Under the pieces are notes generated by a model, which saw only the letters and a program-made list of their open reading frames with translations, made no database searches and was not told the DNA's origin. 5,462 nucleotides of DNA, taken from Bacteroidota bacterium. Its GTDB lineage: Bacteria; Bacteroidota; Bacteroidia; Flavobacteriales; Flavobacteriaceae. This document shows positions 1 to 5,462 of this stretch, piece by piece. Made by a program: the position numbers and the translations under genes. The first letter of the stretch is position 1, and each line of letters begins with the position of its first letter. The DNA is taken from NCBI GenBank assembly GCA_023393485.1, contig JAEWLD010000156.1, forward strand, positions 1-5,462, in the 5' to 3' direction.

Positions 1-39
1 TACATTGACAAACTCAAATCGACAATACGCAAACAATGA
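1..39 (+). CDS. Possible C-terminal end of an upstream gene (partial)
   Basis: Frame 1 is open from the window edge and ends in TGA at 37-39, coding for YIDKLKSTIRKQ. This stop overlaps the response regulator ATG (36-38) as ATGA, an arrangement typical of translationally coupled genes in one operon. I see no Bacteroidota -7 box in these 35 bases, which also fits transcription arriving from upstream. The fragment is far too short to identify, and frame 2 is open over the same bases, so the call rests only on the overlap geometry and the lysine-rich, helix-like tail. Confidence 0.35.
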   Translation, partial: YIDKLKSTIRKQ

Positions 40-707
40 AAATCCTGATCATTGAGGACGAAGCCGGTATCTCTAAATTTCTCCATCAGGGCCTGGAAGA
101 AGAAGGCTATGAAGTGACTTTGGCATATGACGGCATCGAAGGGTTGCATCTGGCCAAAACCGGCACGTTCAATCTGATTCTGCTTGACTGGATGTTGCCA
201 AAACTCAACGGGCTCGCGATTTGTACAAAACTCCGTGAGACCGATAAAGCCACGCCGGTCATATTTCTTACGGCAAAAGACACAATTCAGGAAACCATCG
301 CCGGATTAAAGGCCGGAGGCAATGATTATATCAAAAAGCCATTCAGTTTTGAGGAGCTGCTCGAAAGAATCAAAGTGCAACTCAGGCATCCGGTGCAAGC
401 CAGCGCTGACTTGAATCTCGGCCACATCACCATGAAAATTGCCGCCAGGCAGGTTTTTAATGACGGCGTCGAAGTGCCATTGACGCAAAAGGAATTTGAC
501 CTGCTCGAATACCTGATCCGCCGCAAAGGCATCGTCTGTACCCGTAACAGCATTATTGAAGACGTCTGGAACATCCATTTTGAGTACGATACCGGCGTGA
601 TTGATGTCTTCATCAATTCGTTGCGAAAAAAACTGAACCTCAAAAAAGAACAGGATTATATCAGGACAATCCGCGGCATTGGTTATATTGCAGAAGACCA
701 TCTCTAA
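36..707 (+). CDS. OmpR/PhoB-family response regulator transcription factor
   Basis: A cytoplasmic DNA-binding regulator of 223 residues, the usual length for the OmpR family. The N-terminal receiver domain (about 1-118) shows the full phosphorylation site: acidic pocket E7/D8, phosphoacceptor D51 in LLDWMLP, switch residues T79 and Y98, and the invariant lysine K101 in KKPF. The C-terminal winged-helix domain (about 126-220) carries the family hallmarks LTQKEFDLLEYL, the recognition-helix stretch TGVIDVFINSLRKKL, and the closing IRTIRGIGY. The kinase gene starts on the last base of its stop codon, so the two are almost certainly co-translated and form a cognate pair: the kinase would phosphorylate D51 and alter promoter binding. 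The target genes cannot be read from the sequence. Many Bacteroidota pairs of this type sit beside metal or drug efflux operons, but nothing visible here proves that. Confidence 0.95.
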   Translation: MKILIIEDEAGISKFLHQGLEEEGYEVTLAYDGIEGLHLAKTGTFNLILLDWMLPKLNGLAICTKLRETDKATPVIFLTAKDTIQETIAGLKAGGNDYIKKPFSFEELLERIKVQLRHPVQASADLNLGHITMKIAARQVFNDGVEVPLTQKEFDLLEYLIRRKGIVCTRNSIIEDVWNIHFEYDTGVIDVFINSLRKKLNLKKEQDYIRTIRGIGYIAEDHL

Positions 708-2092
708 TGTTGCGCTTATCATTCAAAGACAGGATCGCTTTTTATTATCTGCTGAGTACGGCGCTGATCGTATTGGCGGTTTTCGTGCTGATTTATGTAG
801 TGGTGTCGACCGCGGCAATGACCGATATCAACCGGGACTTGCGTATTGAGGTCCAGCGGCACATCGAGGATGTCAAAAAACTTAAAGACACCTCGCGCCT
901 GGTAAAACCCGATGAATGGTCCGAGAGTGAGCACACCGAGATAGAAGTCAATCCGATATTCGTTGAGATTCTCGACCGCAACGGTAAATTTCGTGAACAA
1001 TCGCCGAACCTTAAAGGCGGTCATCTCCAATTTTACCGCGAAGACCAAAATGATATTTTTCACGACGGCAAACTCGGCAATATCCATATCAGGCAAATCC
1101 AGACGCCGCTTGTAAACAGAGGACGCCGGATCGGCTATGCAGTCATCGCGATGTCTATCGAACAGCCGAAGCTTGTTGTGGACAACGTAAGGTTTGTACT
1201 TTTTGTGACTTTTCCGCTGGTTTTGGTCGTGCTTTTCGTAGTGGCGCGTTGGATTGCCGGCAAAAGCATCAGGCCTGTTCAGCACATCATCGATACAACG
1301 AGCAGCATCACCAACAATAATTTTGACGATCGGATACAGCTTCCGCCCAATCGCGATGAGTTGTTTACCCTTTCAACGACGATCAACAACCTGCTTGACC
1401 GGGTCGAAAATGCAATCAAACGCGAAAAGCAATTTACATCCGATGCGTCACACGAATTGCGTACGCCGCTTGCCATCGTAAAAGGCACACTTGAAGTGTT
1501 GATCCGCAAACCGCGTGACACTCACGAATATCAGGATAAAATTAGATTTTGCATCAACGAGGTAGACAGGCTCAACCATCTTGTAGACCAATTATTGCTG
1601 CTGGCCAGGCTTGAAAACCAGAAAATCGTGCCGCGAAACGCCGAGGTTTCGTTGGGCGAAATCATTCTGGAGTCACTCGAGCGGTTTTCATCTAGAATCG
1701 AGGCGCAAAAAATTACCATCGATTTTACCTTCGCGCACCACTTTTTCGTAAACAGCGATGCTTATCTTTTGTCTATGATCACAGACAATCTGCTTTCGAA
1801 CGCCTTGAAATATTCGGCGGTTGATTCGCAAGTCAAAATTGAATTGTCTGAAGACCGGAACGCCATCTATTGTGCGTTCATCGACCACGGCATTGGCATC
1901 GCAGCGGCCGATCTCAATAAGATATATGAAAATTTCTACCGTTCGCAACCTACGGAACATCCGTCGATAAAAGGAACAGGACTCGGACTTTCGCTTGTAA
2001 AACGGCTTTGCGGGCTACTTGGCATCGCGCTCGAAATCCGGAGCGTCGAAGGCCACGGTACAAGCGCTATTTTGACTTTTCCAAAAAATTAA
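707..2092 (+). CDS. Two-component sensor histidine kinase (HAMP, HisKA, HATPase_c)
   Basis: A 461-residue inner-membrane kinase partnered with the response regulator just upstream (stop and start share base 707). Order of parts: membrane helix 1 (about 11-35), a periplasmic sensor region of about 125 residues (36-161), membrane helix 2 (about 162-182), a HAMP linker (about 183-236), then the HisKA dimerisation domain with H-box SHELRTP and phosphoacceptor H249. The ATP-binding domain has all its boxes: N-box NLLSNALKYS (361-370), G1 DHGIGIA (393-399), F-box FYR (410-412) and G2 GTGLGLSL (423-430). No catalytic residue is missing, so it should be active. The sensor region resembles no domain I can name, so the stimulus is unknown. 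The gene ends at TTAA, which also contains the stop of the opposing gene. No hairpin terminator is visible at this end. Confidence 0.95.
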   Translation: MLRLSFKDRIAFYYLLSTALIVLAVFVLIYVVVSTAAMTDINRDLRIEVQRHIEDVKKLKDTSRLVKPDEWSESEHTEIEVNPIFVEILDRNGKFREQSPNLKGGHLQFYREDQNDIFHDGKLGNIHIRQIQTPLVNRGRRIGYAVIAMSIEQPKLVVDNVRFVLFVTFPLVLVVLFVVARWIAGKSIRPVQHIIDTTSSITNNNFDDRIQLPPNRDELFTLSTTINNLLDRVENAIKREKQFTSDASHELRTPLAIVKGTLEVLIRKPRDTHEYQDKIRFCINEVDRLNHLVDQLLLLARLENQKIVPRNAEVSLGEIILESLERFSSRIEAQKITIDFTFAHHFFVNSDAYLLSMITDNLLSNALKYSAVDSQVKIELSEDRNAIYCAFIDHGIGIAAADLNKIYENFYRSQPTEHPSIKGTGLGLSLVKRLCGLLGIALEIRSVEGHGTSAILTFPKN

Positions 2093-2484
2093 GACTGCAA
2101 TTCAAATAGGATTACCTGGCTTTTCAGACGTTCGATAAGCATATTCATCATGCGCTTATTGAGGTTTGAGGAATTCTTGATATACTCGTTGTATTCGGCG
2201 ACGGTGAAAAGTGCGATCACCATGCCTTTGAGTGAATTCCTAAACTTGATGTCTTTGTGTATCGCATTGTCTATATACTGCATTTTCTTATCGACAGGGT
2301 AGGCGTAAAAGTCATTTTTATACTTGGCGACATAATTCCTGAAAACATCAAGAAACAGGTCGTTTTGCAGCTTTAAGATTGGCCTGATGACTTGATTTTG
2401 GAACTTCTCTTCGGAGCAGCTGTTGTCTGTCGTACCTTCGGCCGCACCTCTCAATTCAACAATGATTGTGTCCCTGGCTTCCAT
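2089..2484 (-). CDS. Uncharacterised small helical protein conserved in Flavobacteria
   Basis: The open frame extends upstream to a TTG at 2496, but I choose the ATG at 2484 (131 residues, starting MEARDTII). The TTG lies only five bases past the T-run of a terminator, whereas the ATG has an A-rich leader of the Bacteroidota kind. The product is soluble and probably all-helical, with no signal peptide or membrane segment. Its most distinctive stretches are EKFQNQVIRPILKLQNDLF (26-44), IHKDIKFRNSLKGMVIALFTVAEY (75-98) and SSNLNKRMMNMLIERL (105-120). From memory, relatives in flavobacterial genomes are sometimes labelled glyoxalase, but I see no metal-binding His/Glu pattern or paired beta-alpha-beta fold to justify that name. 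It lies downstream of the OmpA gene on the same strand, beyond a hairpin terminator, so it is expressed by read-through or by a promoter I cannot identify. Function unknown. Confidence 0.8.
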   Translation of the reverse strand: MEARDTIIVELRGAAEGTTDNSCSEEKFQNQVIRPILKLQNDLFLDVFRNYVAKYKNDFYAYPVDKKMQYIDNAIHKDIKFRNSLKGMVIALFTVAEYNEYIKNSSNLNKRMMNMLIERLKSQVILFELQS

Positions 2485-2501
2485 TTTTATTTTCAAGATA
2501 T

Positions 2502-2533
2502 AAAAAAAACCGCTGCGGAAACAGCGGTTTTTT
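2502..2533 (-). terminator. Rho-independent terminator of the OmpA-family gene
   Basis: A perfect 6-bp GC-rich stem, CCGCTG (2510-2515) with CAGCGG (2522-2527), closes a 6-base loop. It is flanked by eight A on the left (2502-2509) and six T on the right (2528-2533). Read on the minus strand it lies 17 bases past the OmpA stop codon and is followed by eight T, so it ends that transcript. Its symmetry means it could also stop plus-strand transcription running through from the kinase, about 400 bases upstream on that strand. Confidence 0.9.
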
Positions 2534-2550
2534 ATTAGTTATCAATATTC

Positions 2551-3858
2551 TTACTTGATTGTGAATGTCGCTCTTCTTACGAGTCTGCGGGCACTTGTCG
2601 AATTTTTATCAACAGAAGTATCCTCGCCTTCAGGAGTAATTGTAATCCTGTCTGCGCCGATGCCTGCCTTGATCAAAGTATCGCGGACAGTATTGGCCCG
2701 TTTTTGCGACAATTGCGTGTTGTATGCAGATGAACCGATTTCGTCGGCGTGGCCGGCAATTTCAAGTGTCGCATCCGGGTTGTTTTTTAAGTAAGTCAAC
2801 ACGAATGACATGTTTTGTGTGGATTGCGGTGTTGGCTTGGTGCTGTCGAAATCGAAGAAAACAGATACGTAGCCTTCGTTGATCAAACGCTTGATGACCT
2901 CGGCATTGTTGTTCTTTTCGGCAGCTGTCGTGACCTGTGTCTCGACATATTTCTCAAGTTCGTCGGCTACGCCGTTCTTGTTCAGGTCAACCATACGGCC
3001 TTTAGTATCTACGGCCACGCCCGCAATCGAATTGTTTTCGACGTCGAGGTAATCCGGCACACCATCTTTATCAGTATCGTTCATCATTGTTTCGAGCTCA
3101 CCTATGCGCTGGTCAAGTTCGGCGAGTTGTTCAGACTGCGCATCGGGAATGATTGCCCAATCGCCGTGCAAGCCGACGCGTCCGAATGAATAAGAAAGGC
3201 CGAGTGAAAATGTATACATGCTGCCGGCGAGGTTGTCTTCGGCTTTAGCATAAGAACCATCCCAGTTATAATGTTGCCTGAAGTTTGCGTGATAAGTAAA
3301 ATCAGCATATAGGGCTAAGCTGCGCAAAAGCCGAATTTGCGGCGTAAAACCAGCGATGACGCCACCGTTATATTCTTCCTGGCCTTCATTTGGCCCGACT
3401 TGCGGCGTCATTTGACTCACCTGGAAGCCACCGTGGAAAAGGAGTCCGAAACGTCCGGCACGCTCCTCAAAAGAGAACAGTCGCACTGCGTTTACAACAC
3501 CTTGGATTCCCGTGCCAAGCACTTGCATTTCAAACTCTTCAGAGCCCGAACCTTCCTGGTTTTGCAAATCATCATAGAAAAAACTCAATTTGACACCAAA
3601 TTTAGGACTGACCATATAACGCGCACCGACGTCGAAATGGTTGATGTCTGTCTTAATATGAGTGTTGGGATTGCTGTAATAAAAACCCGGAGCATACGGC
3701 CTGACGCCTTTTGACTGACCTACGCCGGCTTCAATGGTCCATCTGTGGTAAGATTCTGGGTCAGAGTCCATGACGCGGTCACTCTTGATCGAGTCATTTT
3801 GCGCATTGGCAGCCATACAGCCCAATAAAACAAATGGAATAAGTAATTGTTTTCTCAT
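2551..3858 (-). CDS. OmpA-family outer-membrane protein with TSP3-type calcium segment
   Basis: A 435-residue protein expected to tie the outer membrane to peptidoglycan. The longest frame starts at a TTG (3888), but the ATG at 3858 opens directly onto a signal peptide, MRKQLLIPFVLLGCMAANAQ, with the AxAQ end common in Bacteroidota, and the promoter at 3901-3930 would put the TTG almost on the transcript start. After the signal come a probable beta-barrel with alternating aromatic strands (about 38-235), a short coiled-coil-like stretch (243-259), a calcium-binding DTDKDGVPDYLD motif (261-272) with a second weaker copy (291-300), then the OmpA C-terminal domain (about 328-435). Within that domain D372 in GHADEIG and R387 in SQKRA match the diaminopimelate-binding pair of the family. 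C14 follows LLG and faintly resembles a lipobox, but barrel and signal features favour ordinary secretion. It is transcribed alone, with its own promoter and terminator. Confidence 0.93.
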   Translation of the reverse strand: MRKQLLIPFVLLGCMAANAQNDSIKSDRVMDSDPESYHRWTIEAGVGQSKGVRPYAPGFYYSNPNTHIKTDINHFDVGARYMVSPKFGVKLSFFYDDLQNQEGSGSEEFEMQVLGTGIQGVVNAVRLFSFEERAGRFGLLFHGGFQVSQMTPQVGPNEGQEEYNGGVIAGFTPQIRLLRSLALYADFTYHANFRQHYNWDGSYAKAEDNLAGSMYTFSLGLSYSFGRVGLHGDWAIIPDAQSEQLAELDQRIGELETMMNDTDKDGVPDYLDVENNSIAGVAVDTKGRMVDLNKNGVADELEKYVETQVTTAAEKNNNAEVIKRLINEGYVSVFFDFDSTKPTPQSTQNMSFVLTYLKNNPDATLEIAGHADEIGSSAYNTQLSQKRANTVRDTLIKAGIGADRITITPEGEDTSVDKNSTSARRLVRRATFTIK

Positions 3859-3900
3859 GAATGGTTTGTTGGTTTGGCGTGAATCCAAAGTTAGTTAAGG

Positions 3901-3930
3901 CAAATATATGCGATTTATTTAAAAATCAAT
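3901..3930 (-). promoter_or_regulatory. Bacteroidota-type promoter of the OmpA-family gene
   Basis: On the minus strand, TATATTTG (3901-3908) matches the -7 consensus TAnnTTTG exactly. ATTG at 3927-3930 lies 18 bases upstream of it, within the usual 17-23 base spacing for the TTTG-like -33 box. The start site would fall near 3894-3897, giving a leader of roughly 36-39 bases to the ATG at 3858. The surrounding DNA is markedly AT-rich. Confidence 0.75.
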
Positions 3931-3963
3931 GGTATAATTTTAATAAATCCTGAATTTAGCCAC

Positions 3964-3997
3964 ATTGAAATTATGTAACTTTTTCTTACTAATATTG
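3964..3997 (+). promoter_or_regulatory. Candidate promoter of the NUDIX gene
   Basis: TAATATTG (3990-3997) differs from the -7 consensus TAnnTTTG at one position, and ATTG (3964-3967) lies 22 bases upstream as a possible -33 box. The start site would then fall at about 4001-4004, right on the ATG at 4003, so the message would be leaderless or nearly so. A second, weaker AT-rich candidate (TATAATTT, 3933-3940) would give a normal leader, so the assignment is tentative. Confidence 0.4.
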
Positions 3998-4002
3998 TTT
4001 AT

Positions 4003-4419
4003 ATGAGAACCTCAAATATATTTTTAACCGTCGATGCGGCGATATTCCGCAAAAAAGCCGGCAATTTGCAGATTTTGTTAATCAGGAGAAAAAATGAACC
4101 CTTCAAAGATTCCTGGGCATTGCCAGGCGGCTTTGTCGATGACGGCGAAGACCTTGAAGATGCAGCGATTCGGGAACTTGAGGAAGAAACTTCGGTAAAA
4201 ATTGACCACGCCGAACAACTCAAAGCTTTCGGCAAGCCGGGACGCGACCCGCGGCATCATACGGTATCGGTAGCATTTAAGGCATTTGTACCCGGGAACA
4301 CAATGGCCGTTGCGGCTGATGATGCGAAAGAAATAGGATGGTTTGCCGTGGATGATTTACCGGCGCTGGCTTTTGACCACGAGGAAATCATCGCGTTCGC
4401 TTTGAATGGAATCGAATGA
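4003..4419 (+). CDS. NUDIX hydrolase, ADP-ribose pyrophosphatase-like
   Basis: A 138-residue cytoplasmic hydrolase that splits a nucleoside diphosphate linked to another moiety. The NUDIX box spans G43-V65: G43, E49, then RELEEETSV, with the metal-binding glutamates E58, E61 and E62 all present. The usual glycine near the box end (EETG) is S64 here, a modest departure. Ahead of the box is the family's WALPGGFV turn (38-45), and after it GKPGRDPRHHTVSVAF (77-92), a stretch I associate with the COG1051 ADP-ribose pyrophosphatase and NrtR-like group. Length is normal for a single-domain enzyme, and there is no C-terminal winged helix, so it is not an NrtR-type repressor. The substrate is inferred from family resemblance only. 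It is transcribed divergently from the OmpA gene and converges on the DUF3817 gene. Confidence 0.92.
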   Translation: MRTSNIFLTVDAAIFRKKAGNLQILLIRRKNEPFKDSWALPGGFVDDGEDLEDAAIRELEEETSVKIDHAEQLKAFGKPGRDPRHHTVSVAFKAFVPGNTMAVAADDAKEIGWFAVDDLPALAFDHEEIIAFALNGIE

Positions 4420-4430
4420 GATTTTATTAA

Positions 4431-4470
4431 TGTAAACCCCAAAGGTTTTGAAAACCTTTGGGGTTTTACA
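4431..4470. terminator. Bidirectional terminator formed by a long inverted repeat
   Basis: The left arm TGTAAACCCCAAAGGTTTT (4431-4449) pairs with 4451-4470 around the single central G at 4450. Sixteen base pairs are perfect, then a one-base bulge (extra T at 4467), then three more pairs. In RNA the central few bases would open as a loop. It lies 12 bases past the NUDIX stop and 12 bases past the DUF3817 stop on the opposite strand, so it serves both converging genes. The T-runs are short (four T on the plus strand, three on the minus), and stem strength must do most of the work. Confidence 0.85.
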
Positions 4471-4481
4471 TACGGCGCGAA

Positions 4482-4760
4482 TCACGCATTCCTGAAATAT
4501 TTCCGCTCAACGTAAAAAGTCCCGAACGGTACAACAGATGCCGCACAAACGATCAGGAATTTTCGGTTATCCCAATTTTCTTCAGATTTGAGCATGTACC
4601 CCAAAATGACATAGCTTATGAAAAGCAATCCGTGTCCCATCCCGATCACACGCACAAAATCAGGCATGTCAAATATATATTTCATCGGCATCGCAAAGAA
4701 AAAAAGCAACAAAAGCGAAATGCCTTCCAGAAGCGCTACAATCTTAAAAGTCTTTATCAT
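4482..4760 (-). CDS. DUF3817-family small integral membrane protein
   Basis: A 92-residue inner-membrane protein, typical length for the family. It carries the features I associate with DUF3817: an N-terminal FKIVALLEGISLLLLFF helix with E12, MPMKYIF (24-30), R37 and the GxGHGLLF histidine segment (40-47), and a closing PFGTFYVERK (78-87). Three hydrophobic helices are visible, at about 7-24, 38-57 and 68-83. The membrane role and partners of this family are not established. The ATG at 4760 is the only sensible start because it opens directly onto the first helix. A good -7 box lies 24-31 bases upstream, and the gene ends at the shared terminator with the NUDIX gene, so it is probably a single-gene transcript. 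Confidence 0.85.
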   Translation of the reverse strand: MIKTFKIVALLEGISLLLLFFFAMPMKYIFDMPDFVRVIGMGHGLLFISYVILGYMLKSEENWDNRKFLIVCAASVVPFGTFYVERKYFRNA

Positions 4761-4783
4761 TTGGTCGTGATTTTTTGATGAGG

Positions 4784-4791
4784 CAAAAATA
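4784..4791 (-). promoter_or_regulatory. -7 box of the DUF3817 gene promoter
   Basis: On the minus strand TATTTTTG matches TAnnTTTG exactly and would place the transcript start near 4777-4780, giving a leader of about 17-20 bases. I find no TTG-like -33 box at the expected spacing, so the promoter is supported by one element only. Confidence 0.5.
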
Positions 4792-4836
4792 CAGAGTAAA
4801 TTGCATTCGCCGCTGTTAAAAGCATTGCGGATTTCA

Positions 4837-4844
4837 TAAATTTA
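4837..4844 (+). promoter_or_regulatory. Weak -7 box candidate for the DUF6155-like gene
   Basis: TAAATTTA matches TAnnTTTG except for the final base. It ends only three bases before the ATG at 4848, so it would give a leaderless message. There is no convincing -33 box at the right distance. In this 87-base divergent gap I see no better plus-strand candidate. Confidence 0.25.
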
Positions 4845-4847
4845 CGC

Positions 4848-5369
4848 ATGAGCAAACGCGATTTAAAAAAATACCTTGAAAGCCTCGACAAGGAGCAGAT
4901 AGCCGATCAGTTACTTGAACTGTATGACAAGTTTCCGGATGTCAAAACCTACTATGATTTCGTTTTCAATCCAAAAGAAGAAAAACTGATAGGCGAGGCG
5001 AAAACCAAAATCTCAAACGAATATTTCCCGCTAAAATCACGGCGTGCCAAACTGCGACGGTCGACAGCGCAAAAATTCATCAAGCATTTTTTGACCCTTG
5101 GCGTAGACGCGCATACATTGGCCGACCTGATGTTGTTTAACATCGAAACCGCCCAGAAATATTCGGCCAGGCGCGAAATGCGATACAGTTCGTTCTACAA
5201 AAGCATGCAAAGCTCGTTTGGGCAGGCCGCAAATTATATCACCGCCAATGGAATTTTGCCCGAATATAAAAAGCGATTGACAGCCATTGAAAGCGAAGCC
5301 GTTCGCCAACGATGGGAAAATGCCTCGGAATTTTCGCGAATTTTAGAATCTACCGAATGGATGTCATAA
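4848..5369 (+). CDS. DUF6155-like protein of unknown function
   Basis: A 173-residue soluble, lysine- and arginine-rich, mostly helical protein without signal peptide or membrane segment. The opening MSKRDLKKYLESLDKEQI, the motif KTYYDFVFNPKEEKL (33-47), the basic stretch SRRAKLRRSTAQKFIKHF (64-81) and LGVDAHTLADLMLFNIE (84-100) recall the DUF6155 family common in Bacteroidota. This is recognition from memory, not a search. The function is unknown: the basic segment could contact nucleic acid, but no known binding fold is evident. The ATG at 4848 is the first possible start and matches the family's usual N-terminus. No ribosome-binding sequence precedes it. It is divergent from the DUF3817 gene and ends five bases from the stop of the converging gene on the right, with no hairpin between. 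Confidence 0.8.
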   Translation: MSKRDLKKYLESLDKEQIADQLLELYDKFPDVKTYYDFVFNPKEEKLIGEAKTKISNEYFPLKSRRAKLRRSTAQKFIKHFLTLGVDAHTLADLMLFNIETAQKYSARREMRYSSFYKSMQSSFGQAANYITANGILPEYKKRLTAIESEAVRQRWENASEFSRILESTEWMS

Positions 5370-5374
5370 ACAGA

Positions 5375-5462
5375 TCAATTGTCAAATAAATCGAGTTGAT
5401 TATTTCCGGGTTTGGGCGGCTTGGCTTTCCCGAAAACCGTGCGTCCGCCATAACGCCACGAC
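5375..5462 (-). CDS. C-terminal end of an unidentified gene (partial)
   Basis: On the minus strand a frame is open from the window edge for 28 codons to a TGA whose complement lies at 5375-5377. It reads SWRYGGRTVFGKAKPPKP, then GNNQLDLFDN. The composition (Gly/Lys/Pro-rich linker, then a short acidic-hydrophobic QLDLF tail) looks like a genuine protein end. One other minus frame is also open for about 20 codons but gives a less plausible peptide. The QLDLF tail resembles beta-clamp-binding motifs (QLxLF) of some DNA-repair proteins, but this fragment is too short for a family call. Confidence 0.65.
   Translation of the reverse strand, partial: SWRYGGRTVFGKAKPPKPGNNQLDLFDN

Noticed and set aside
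306..722. Long minus-strand frame opposite the response regulator
   Set aside because: It lies wholly antisense to a gene with complete family motifs, and its translation resembles no known protein. It follows from the codon use of the real gene.
719..1285. 188-codon minus-strand frame opposite the kinase
   Set aside because: Antisense to the kinase N-terminal half, with no promoter, family motif or plausible start context.
2497..2510. Promoter for the small helical gene within TATATCTTG next to the terminator
   Set aside because: It does not match TAnnTTTG with correct spacing, and there is no -33 box because the hairpin occupies that position.
2815..3189. Plus-strand frame opposite the OmpA C-terminal region
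   Set aside because: The minus strand holds the OmpA domain with its binding residues; the plus translation has no recognisable features.
3859..3888. TTG start of the OmpA-family gene, ten codons upstream
   Set aside because: It would place polar residues ahead of the signal peptide and would lie within a few bases of the predicted transcript start; the ATG at 3858 fits better.
3889..4002. Regulatory RNA or riboswitch in the OmpA-NUDIX divergent gap
   Set aside because: The gap is AT-rich and explained by two facing promoters; I see no stable hairpin or conserved aptamer-like pattern.
4458..4778. 106-codon plus-strand frame over the DUF3817 gene
   Set aside because: It starts inside the terminator palindrome and is antisense to a recognisable membrane protein; its composition (many His, Arg, Lys) is not protein-like.

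Overview
The window looks like ordinary chromosomal DNA of a Bacteroidota bacterium, most likely a Flavobacteriaceae member (Flavobacterium-like). The support is threefold: AT-rich Bacteroidota-type promoters (-7 box TAnnTTTG) ahead of at least two genes, no Shine-Dalgarno sequences, and protein families typical of that group (an OmpA-like porin with a TSP3-type calcium segment, a DUF6155-like protein, and a flavobacterial small helical protein). The genus is inferred from impressions of the protein sequences, not from a search.

Layout from left to right. (1) Bases 36-2092 (+) hold a two-component system: an OmpR-family response regulator whose stop codon overlaps the start of its histidine kinase by one base. 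The first 39 bases may be the tail of an upstream gene overlapping the regulator start as ATGA. (2) A short uncharacterised helical protein (minus strand, 2089-2484) meets the kinase tail to tail with a 4-base overlap. (3) A clean hairpin terminator (2502-2533) separates it from an OmpA-family outer-membrane protein (minus, 2551-3858), whose promoter is readable at 3901-3930. (4) A divergent NUDIX hydrolase (+, 4003-4419) converges on a DUF3817 membrane protein (minus, 4482-4760), with a long near-perfect inverted repeat between them acting as a shared terminator. (5) A divergent DUF6155-like gene (+, 4848-5369) converges on the C-terminal end of an unidentified gene (minus, 5375 to the window edge).

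Only the regulator and kinase are clearly one operon. The remaining genes are mostly single-gene units arranged alternately divergent and convergent, and nothing suggests they form one pathway. I see no mobile element, CRISPR array, tRNA, rRNA, toxin-antitoxin pair or defence system. I do not find an exciting undescribed system. The points most worth a second look are the uncharacterised small proteins, the kinase's unassigned sensor domain, the gene that starts directly behind a terminator, and two possible leaderless transcripts. In two genes (OmpA and the small helical protein) the longest open frame begins at a TTG, but an internal ATG is the better start.
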